64,000 nt of DNA from Rhizophagus clarus (lineage: Eukaryota > Glomeromycota > Glomeromycetes > Glomerales > Glomeraceae): assembly GCA_015698045.1 (NCBI GenBank), contig BLAL01000039.1, forward strand, positions 124,001 through 188,000, written 5' to 3'. The stretch's first letter is position 1. Every line of letters begins with the position of its first letter. The notes beneath the pieces are model-generated. The model did not search any database and was not told the DNA's origin. It was given only the letters and a program-made list of their open reading frames with translations. A program made the translations under genes and the position numbers. Positions 56,439 to 64,000 of the stretch are shown here, piece by piece.

Positions 56439-59400
56439 ATGCATACACCAACTATTTTCAACCAAACTGATCGCTCTGAAACTTTCACCTGCTACAACAG
56501 TACTGGCCCCGTAGCTGGTGTTTCATCATGTAATGATATTGTAGCAGAATTTGATAACAGAATAATTACTATACTCTGGCAACGATTATCCACTAAGCAA
56601 CCCATATATTTCATGCCTACGGATGTGAGTGATGAAGCTGAAAATATAAATGAAATGTCTACCTATATTTTATGTATTACTGGTACTTTGATTAATGGGC
56701 AGAAGGTGATCATGAATATTGCAAACATCAAACTCTTCTTTGATGCTGAAGTGCCAGATAACTATTCCTCATCTTCTTTTAAAACTATATTAGCACGTAT
56801 TTTATCTACTACTCTCAAAAACACATCAAAATTTGGGTTTGAGGATATTCGTGCTTTTTCACTTCAAGGATACCATACAAAGAAAAAAGCATATATCCGT
56901 GTTAACACTTGGGATTATTTTAATAGCTATAATGCATTAAAAACAGTTTGTAAAGTTGGTATTTATACTACTTCTGACGATCTAACTCTTAAATATTATT
57001 ATCGTAAAGTGGTTTGTAAAGAAAGATTGCCTCTTTCTAGCTGGGCAACATTAAGCAATTATTTATATGTACTGTTAGAAAATATTTATCTCTTCCAAGT
57101 ATCTGTGAATAATTACAATCCAATAAGTGAGGTCAATTATAATAATCCATTATTCTTCTCAGCACTTTCATGGGATTGCACTCCTTATTCTTACGTGGGA
57201 TATCGAAACATATAGTTCATGAAGAATGGGTGAGGCATCTAATGCAAATTACGAAAAAGATATTGTGTTCATGATTTGCATGACAGTTCACTGGAAAGAT
57301 GATTCTGAACTGTTAAAACAAATCTGTCTTGTTGATGTCAAGACGGCATCAGATCTGCGATAGATTACAGTTGTATGTGGATCCCAAGTTAATTTATTAA
57401 AAGTATTTGCACTATGTTGGAAACTTTTAGCTTCAAATATACAAATAGGCTTTAATGATTCGTAATATGACTGGCCGTTTATTGTGAAGAAAGCTAAAAA
57501 ATTAGGGGTTCTTGAATGGATATTCAATCAAATGTCATTAAAGCCTTCAAGCTTCGAAAAAATTTCAAAATGACAATATCAGTATAATATGATAAAAGTA
57601 AATAATGAGAACTTCTATTCGAAAAATCTTAAAATCTCTGAATGTGTGGCTATCGATGTCTGGCCTTATTTTATGAGATTATATTCTAATCAGAAAAAAG
57701 TAGTCTTGCATATTACTTAAGGGAGTGTAATCTTGAAAACAAAGTGGATTTACCTATTCACCACATGAACGAATACTATGAAATGGCATTAAAAGAAATA
57801 AATGCCACAACAGCTGAGCAGATACGTGAAGTGGCCAAATACTGTATTATTGATACTCTTAGTTGTCAGCGATTAATGGTCAAGTGCAATGTAATTAATG
57901 AATATAGAGAAGTAGTGTCTATATCTTTCTTATCATTATATGATGCACATTATTTCGCAGGGGGAATGAAAGTATGTAATCTTTTGGGTGCTAGTACACG
58001 GCAAAGAGGACTTTTAACTAGCACTATATCATGCGAACAAACAGAATCTGAAAGCTTTCTGGAAGCATATGTCTTCCCACCAATAAAGGGGTTCAAAAAT
58101 AAACATCCTGTAACTGGCTTAGACTTTGCATCTTTGTATCCAAGTCTTATCATGACTTACACCTCTCGCCTGATAAAATCATTTTATCTTGAGAGCATGC
58201 TGAACAAAGTGGTAAAAAACTTCACAAAATTAGTTTTAAATTCAATAATCAGGATTTTCTCATATGGTTTATCCAACATAATAATATTCCCGAAGAAAAG
58301 GGTCTATATGCTGATGTGTTAGAATATTTATCTACTAAACGGAATGAGATGAAAAAATGTCTTGCTCCTTTGAAAGAAAAAAAGGAAGACATGGAACTGG
58401 TAATAGCTTCAATGAATAAAGGTTTATCATTACCAGGGGTAATTGAGAAGGAGTTAGCAAATGTAAAGGGAAAAAAGCGTGTTAGCCTTACTAAAAATTT
58501 ATATCATTTTATTAATAAAGTAAGGCATGAATTTGTAGTAGAATATGATTCTATTTGTTTTGACTACTCTTGCTTAGATGCGAAACAATATGCTCTTAAG
58601 GTGTACATGAATACATTTTATGGCACTGCTGGAGATAGTAAATCCCCTTTCTTCTTGCAAGCACTGGCTGGGAGCATCATATCAGCTGGACAGAAAAATA
58701 TCAAACTTGACGCAGATTTTGTTAAAAGTAAGAGTTTTTAGATAAAATATGGAGATACTGATTCATTATACTTAGTTCCTCCAGAAAGGTGCTTCCAGGA
58801 ATGCGATAAAGCATATGACAATAGTAATGGGATCTCAAAAGAAAAATATTGGTCTAGAATGGTGAACGTTTCTATGGAAGTGATGGAGAAACTCTGTGAC
58901 AAAGTTAATGACTTTCTTAGAAAAGATAATGGATCATCTTATATTAAAATGGCATATGAGAAAGTCTTATTTCTGGTAGTATTTATTGGAAAGAAAAAGT
59001 ACTACAGCATCCTACATGAAAGTAAGCCAAACTTTAATAGAAAGCCTTTCATTCGGGGGGTAGAGACTGTAAAACGTGAAAAATCTAATCTTTTCCGCAA
59101 AATAGGAAAGCGTATTATAGATAAATCTATGAGGGTGAATAATACACGTACTTTGCATCAGATTGTGGAGGACGTGCTCAAAGAAACCATAAAGGATATT
59201 TCGCAGACAGATCTTAATGAAATAATTAAAACTGCTGTGTAGAAGTCCAATAAAAATAATAAGAGTATTAAGCGTTTTATTTCACAAATGCAAGATAGAC
59301 ATACCTGTGAAGGAGTGGATGCCAAACGGCACATAAAAAAGGGCCTAATACTTGAGCTTTATCTTTATGAAATCCCAGAACCAGGTAAGCGTTTTGAGTA

Positions 59401-60232
59401 TGTTGTAGTTGAGAATGATTCATCAGATAAAATCAGAGATAAAATGGAATATCCAGAGATAGTGAGGCGATTAGGTAAAAAGATTGATATCAGCTATTAT
59501 CTGAAAACTGTTGTTGACCTCTGTACGCGATTTATAAACTATGATGATATATATCCGTCAGCCATCATCTGAAATTGTGCTGGAGGCCTTAAAAAAGTTA
59601 AAAGATGGTAATAAAGCGGGTGACAATAAAGCGGATGATAGTGGAGTGGATGTAGATAACTTGGACAAAGACGAAGAAGATGAAGACAAAATAGACAAAG
59701 ATGTGATATCAAAAATAAGAGATATCTTAGCTCAAAAATTGGCTGAAAAGTGGGTTAGGGGGTATATCAAAAATCTACATAAAGGTCTAAAATAAGATAA
59801 AGCCATCATATTCCATCTATAGAAAAAAGCTAGTATTTACATGAAAAAATTATTTGATACTACTTATGCTGACAAGGGAGAATATCTGACTAATAATGCT
59901 TATTACCAATCTTTCCTCAATGCGCTAGATAAGCAAGAAGAATCTATCCGCTTAAAACTTTCATCATTGCTTAAAGAATTTCCTAAGTTGATATAGGCTA
60001 TAGAGAAAGTATATATAAATTAGTTACTAAGAAGTGAGTAATATCCTTAGAACAATATTTAACATCATATTATTTGGATGAGTGTAAACTACTAGCAGGT
60101 TTCTGAAACATATGGTATAAAGTAGTTGGTCTAGAAATCACACGCTATCAAACATTATTGAAGTTACATGAAAATAAAAAAGATAATTTATCTAAAGCAG
60201 ATATAGACGAGATCATCAAATTATATGGTTAA
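56439..60232 (+). pseudogene. Family-B DNA polymerase of a mobile or viral-like element, broken
   Basis: A single ancestral gene of ~1260 codons, now with several frameshifts and at least eight stops. Recognisable in order: N-terminal domain from ATG 56439; exonuclease Exo I WDIETY (57196-57213, after a frameshift); Exo II-like GFNDS-stop-YDW (~57450); polymerase motif A DFASLYPSLI (58122-58151); motif B around VYMNTFYGT (~58600); motif C YGDTDS (58748-58765); C-terminal region to the TAA at 60230-60232. It would have been a replicative polymerase with proofreading. Many stops fit C to T or G to A changes at Gln, Arg or Trp codons. No intact product is possible. Element type (Maverick-like, large DNA virus or plasmid) is not decided by this gene alone. 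Confidence 0.88.
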
Positions 60233-60683
60233 ATACTCTTAGCGAAGTCTGGCAATTCCAGCTAGGAAGACTTAGTCGTAAGACGCTTCGTATAATATTA
60301 TTTATATATTTTTTTCTTGTGCAATAATACGCGCTAACTTCAATTCCTATATTCGATTTGATCACGAGAAATCACCCCTCTGATCGTATAGTTCAGCCTC
60401 AGATATGCCCAGAGACGTGAAATGTAAAGGAGGTCACTTTATGATCCAAATCACTTTAATAGGTGGTCTGAATGTATCAGTAGCTATTCTCTTTCAGGAT
60501 GATTCGTGCTTTGTGTTCTTATCCATATCCATGAGGTAAAGTTTCATAGGGAGTAGTCCCGTCTCTTGGTTCTTTTGCATATCGAGTTGGAAATTCATAA
60601 CTATGATTTCTATTTAAGGGTATTTTATAATTTGGAAGATTTTTTTTCTTCATTGACAAAGAATATAGATAAGAGGATATGCG
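60233..60683. other. Spacer between polymerase and coiled-coil gene
   Basis: About 450 bp, less A/T-rich than the rest of the region and without an open frame. It likely belongs to the element as noncoding sequence between converging genes. Confidence 0.5.
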
Positions 60684-61199
60684 CTATATAAAGTATATGA
60701 TTAGTAATATTATTATGAAGAAGATGGCATACTGAAAAAATAAGGAATAAGGTGATTCTAAGGTTGTTTTAGGGTTAGTGATTTTATTACCTTTCTTCAG
60801 TCCTTTATTACCTTCAATCACTTCAGACTTGTTGGATATTTTTGGGATCTGCTCGGCTAAACTAGTATTAACTGGTCCCTTTAGGATTGCTTCTTGAAGG
60901 AGTGAGTCTTTCTCTATCAATGCCTTTTGCACTGTGGCTAAATCATCTTTCATTCACGCCAATTCATCATTTTTTTTGACTAACAAGTCTTCTAAATCAC
61001 TTTTTTCCAAATCTAGATCAACATTTGTATTAGTTAGTTCCACATTTTTCAGTTCTACTTTGCGCTTAAGAAATTCCATTTCTGATAATTTCTTCTGTGC
61101 TAAAGATACCTCCTGCTCTAATTCTTCTACTCTTGATTGGAGAGTTTGTATCTCTTCCAATTTTGTAGCAACCTCAGTTTCAACGTTAGTAAGAGACAT
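60684..61199 (-). pseudogene. Tail-anchored coiled-coil protein, one in-frame TGA
   Basis: One frame of 172 codons from ATG 61199, interrupted by a single TGA at 60954-60956, immediately before an internal ATG. Residues ~1-100 are a long heptad coiled coil (KLEEIQTLQSRVEELEQE). The C-terminus is a hydrophobic anchor (YAIFFIIILLIIYFI) ending at the stop. The layout suggests a membrane-tethered coiled-coil protein of the element. The TGA may replace a Trp codon. If the stop is real, the downstream ATG could still give an 89-residue protein with the anchor. Confidence 0.65.
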
Positions 61200-61842
61200 A
61201 TTTTTTGGGCAATCTGGTTTTTGAGTTCTCTCACCTAATCTTCAAGCTGGTATACATGCTAATGTTACAGGCAAAACTGAAACCTGCCCATAGGTGAAAC
61301 CTTCAAAACTAGGCAAAACTAGTTTTGTCACAGGTATAAAATCTAAAACTTCTGAAACCTCTAAAACCTCTGAAACCTCTGTAACTTCCGTAACCTCTGT
61401 AAATTTTTTATATACTGTATACGTGCAGTCAGCACGTAATTGAGCTGAGAAAAAGGTTTTTACATTTAAATTTAGATAACGATCTTATTAAGCTATGGAA
61501 GAAGAATATTGATAATACAAGGGGATACTAAACCTAGATGCAGAGGTTTATTAAAAATCTAGATGAAATTATTGAAATGGCAATTAGTGCATAAAAAGAA
61601 TATATTGATATTCACAATACAATAGAAAATGAAAGTAACATAAAAATTTACAAGTTATTAATTTTATGTATAGCGCATTATTATAGAATTTATATAGAAT
61701 AATTATTTCAATTTTAAGACAATAAAATACATAGTAAAACATAAAATTAGGTTTGGACAAATTTCAGACATTAAGTAATTTGAAATTTAAGGTTACAGAG
61801 GTTACAGAAGTTTGGGCAGATTACGGAAGTTTGGGCTAAGTT
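61200..61842. other. Spacer with a short Thr/Ser-codon-like minisatellite
   Basis: 61330-61405 has tandem ~10-bp units of the type AAACCTCTG, AAACCTCTA, TAACCTCTG. A small hairpin (TACGTGC, AGTCA, GCACGTA) lies at 61420-61438. Similar units in inverted orientation occur at 61795-61840 (GGTTACAGAAGTTTGGG). No gene. Confidence 0.6.
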
Positions 61843-62127
61843 TCAGATTTTGACTTCAAAAGGTGAAACATTTTGCCAATCACAAAACAGTTTCGCCTGC
61901 AACATTAATACATGCTCCAAAAAGCTCTCATTATTTTTTATCAAAAGATCGCATCTAGTACCAAGCTGAATACCTGAGCTTACAGCAATTTCTAGGTCTC
62001 GCTTTATATAAGTAAGTTGGTTTTTAAGCTCTATTCGGCTGAGCAGATATTGATTAGATGGCGAAACTACAAGATTATTGCCAGATACTAGAGCTACCCC
62101 ACCATTTATTTCATTCAGCATATGCAC
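61843..62127 (-). CDS. Unrecognised 94-residue protein
   Basis: An uninterrupted frame with normal amino-acid composition and likely helical content (LKNQLTYIKRDLEIAVSSG, ESFLEHVLMLQAKLF). It sits in the polymerase element and runs in the same direction as the coiled-coil and retropepsin genes. No motif recognised; it may be a fragment of a larger protein. Confidence 0.4.
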   Translation of the reverse strand: MHMLNEINGGVALVSGNNLVVSPSNQYLLSRIELKNQLTYIKRDLEIAVSSGIQLGTRCDLLIKNNESFLEHVLMLQAKLFCDWQNVSPFEVKI

Positions 62128-62517
62128 ATTTGCTATATGAATTTACTTGAGGGGGGAAATATTTTTATGATTTTTTTTCTAAAACACGATCTCTCCAAAT
62201 TTTTTGGTAATGTGTACATGATATTTTTTTTCAAATGTGAATATGGGATTCAGAATTAAATAAATATTAAACTAATAAAAAACTGATAATAAACTAGTTT
62301 AAAATAAATATGATATTTAAAGTGTATATATCTTAAACCTATTTTTATTTGGATCAAGATAATAGCAAACTACGTGATAAAGGAAGTGAGTTTTGAATAT
62401 ATATTAAACTAATATAAGACCAATATAAGACCAATAACAAACTAATGTTAAATAGGTTGCGAATAATTTTTCTACAAGTTTTTTATTGGTATCATACAAA
62501 TTTATTATTAGCAACTT
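62128..62517. other. Spacer, nothing recognised
   Basis: About 390 bp of A/T-rich sequence between two divergent small genes, with repeated AATAAACTAATA-like strings at 62260-62290 and 62400-62450. Confidence 0.5.
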
Positions 62518-62823
62518 ATGAGCAAAAAACAATTAACCTGCACCCGTAAATTTCTTAAATCAGATGCCACCCGCTTGTCACCTAAAGATATCGAAGAAAT
62601 CAGAAATGCTCATAATAATATTCCAAATGCTTGACGTATTATGTGTAAAAAACATCATATAGGGGCAATGACATATCAAAAAATCATTGATAATCAGAAA
62701 CCTCCTGAACTGACTGAGGAATGGCATAGAATCTTAGAATCTGTTAGTATCTCTGGTCGGATTTCAGAAAATAACCAGGAATCTTCACAGCCGGCAGGTG
62801 CGAAGCATAACACTTCCTCATAA
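62518..62823 (+). pseudogene. Small basic protein, one in-frame TGA
   Basis: A frame of 102 codons from ATG 62518 with a single TGA at 62632-62634 (codon 39). Sequence on both sides appears continuous: KDIEEIRNAHNNIPN before, RIMCKKHHIGAMTYQKIID after. The helix-turn-helix-like spacing suggests a small DNA-binding protein, but I do not recognise it. Its stop codon directly abuts the stop of the minus-strand retropepsin gene (TAA 62821-62823 against TGA 62818-62820). Confidence 0.55.
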
Positions 62824-64000
62824 CTCACTTTTTTTTAATGTACCATCTTCGATTAAATCTTGCAAAATACAATCTGGAGTCGAGGAAGCATCACATTCAG
62901 GAGTAGTCCTCGCACAATTCACTTCAAGTTTGTTCTTAACCTTATGCATATTAATTGGGATAAAAAATTCCTTACCATTACATTCTAGTCATAATTTCCG
63001 CTTTGATACAAGTAAATCATAGTTATATTTATCACGCAATGTGTTAGGTAAAATAAGCATCAGCTTGGGATACTTGACTACTGCAAAATTGGCATATATA
63101 GTACATCCAGGAGTGAAATTTACTGGGATATTTCTAACAATTCCAAGGGATTCTGTGGGAGTAGTAGCAATACCCCTAAGGTCATATTTTTCTTTTGTAT
63201 CAATTACTAGTTTTAATTGTTTAAATATATCCTTAGACATAATCAGAAAATTAGCACTAGGATCAACTGTGCTCACCGGAATCACTAGACGCTTAATTTT
63301 ACATTTAACAGTGATAACATCTGTGGCAGGATCTTTTTTCTGAATAAAATTTATCTCCATAGGTCCATCCAAAATATCCTCTTCATCTGAATCTTGAGTT
63401 AAGGCAGGTATGCACTTTTTAGCCTGCTGAATTATGTATAGAAGATAATTCTCAAATTCGATCTGAATGATTTTGCGGATAGTTTCTTCTAAAGAAACCT
63501 GCTTAGTACCATGACTATCTTTATCTAATGAAGCATTATGGGCAGAAGACGAATTATTATTTTGCTTTACCTTACAAAGCTCAGATTTATTAGAGACCTT
63601 AGACTTTGAGAATTTATCAGGATACCCATATTGCTCAGTATAATTCACTTTTTTTTCCATAATTTATATACACATGTGTATCATGTTTTTCAGAGTCTGA
63701 ACCAGCTGAAGAATGATCAGAATTATAATCATTGTCCTCAGATTTAGACGTGTCATTATCAGAAAAAATGGAATTAGATTGTTTGTCTGCTGTAGCTATA
63801 TGAACTCGACTACTTTTGGATTTGGAATCTTTAGTAAGTTTATTCAATAAGGCTTTGATTTTTTTTAATTTTTTTTCTAATCCTCCAAAAGGTAAGGACT
63901 TTGAACATTGACGCTGAGGTGTTTTGGCACCTCTGGTATCTTTTCTAACAAATTTGGCTAAGTTAGCTTCAATTCGTTCTAACCTTTTTTCCAATCCTTC
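62818..64000 (-). pseudogene. Retropepsin-like polyprotein, frameshift and one stop, runs off the window
   Basis: The upstream part (64000 to 63635) is open to the window edge and encodes a coiled-coil, Lys-rich then acidic segment (LEKRLERIEANLAK, repeated as LEKKLKKIKALLNK). In a run of eight A at ~63651-63658 the frame shifts by +1 into the second part (ATG 63660), which ends at TGA 62989-62991 but continues in frame to a second TGA at 62818-62820. Residues ~105-220 of the second part resemble a retroviral-type aspartic protease: IPVSTVDPSANFLIMS sits where the catalytic D-(T/S)-G is expected, and TESLGIVRN and YDLLVS follow. The DTG triad is not intact as read (VDPSA), so activity is doubtful. 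A gag-protease role is inference. Confidence 0.6.

Noticed and set aside
52802..62991. Alternative genetic code with TGA as tryptophan
   Set aside because: The S2P, transposase and other intact genes use TGG for Trp and genuine TGA/TAA ends, and the broken genes also contain TAG and TAA, which fits transition decay better.
63640..63665. Programmed -1 ribosomal frameshift at the A8 run
   Set aside because: The required change is +1 (or -2), so the A-rich slippery site for -1 slippage does not explain the frame relationship.
1..64000. tRNA, rRNA or CRISPR features
   Set aside because: No B-box-like GGTTCGANTCC with a paired acceptor stem, no rRNA-like block and no regularly spaced repeat-spacer array was found on reading both strands.

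Overview
The window is very AT-rich eukaryotic DNA. Its genes carry many short GT-AG introns and are separated by long T/A homopolymer tracts. The gene set (MATH-BTB, Uma2-like, repeated SAM-domain genes, a fungal-type indoleamine 2,3-dioxygenase, a decayed family-B DNA polymerase element) and the repeat load fit an arbuscular mycorrhizal fungus, most likely Rhizophagus (Glomeromycota). That placement is inference from family recognition; no search was run. All exon boundaries were read by eye from splice consensus and frame continuity.

Layout: 0-7 kb holds a MATH-BTB gene (cut by the window start), a Uma2-like nuclease gene, a decayed second copy of the BTB segment about 4 kb downstream, and an apparently complete Tc1/mariner element with an unbroken transposase. 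8.3-11.2 kb is a 10-exon indoleamine 2,3-dioxygenase gene with a small MITE in one intron and a minisatellite in another. 11.2-17.8 kb has no supportable gene. 17.8-24.1 kb holds a divergent pair: a 12-exon SH3-PX-BAR sorting nexin (minus) and a 7-exon site-2 protease (plus).

24-31.6 kb is an AT-rich repeat graveyard with three MITE-like inverted repeats, a T-rich tract of about 1 kb, and decayed copies of the next gene family. 31.6-40.7 kb carries three minus-strand paralogues built from a basic N-terminus, a SAM domain and a recurring ~60-residue module; two of them end in a PD-(D/E)XK-like nuclease domain. A remnant of a hAT transposase and a tandemly repeated spacer lie between them. 42-48.5 kb has a Mutator-like MITE with perfect ends, a proline/tyrosine-repeat protein, a ubiquitin plus ADP-ribosyltransferase fusion, and a small myristoylation-motif coiled-coil protein.

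50.9-54.3 kb is a pogo-like DNA element split by a ~2 kb retroposon that carries only an ORF1-like gene and has an exact 17-bp target duplication. 54.9-64 kb is a decayed mobile or viral-like element: a broken family-B DNA polymerase, a tail-anchored coiled-coil protein, a small basic protein and a retropepsin-like polyprotein running off the window end.

Two themes connect the window. Mobile DNA of at least four classes is present, some apparently recent (Tc1, MULE MITE) and some heavily decayed. The decay is strongly transition-biased (G to A, C to T), both in a gene-copy comparison and in the premature stops of the element genes, which resembles RIP or methyl-cytosine deamination. The best candidates for under-described biology are the ubiquitin-ADP-ribosyltransferase fusion (44631-45644) and the SAM/nuclease paralogue cluster with mitochondrial-type N-termini.
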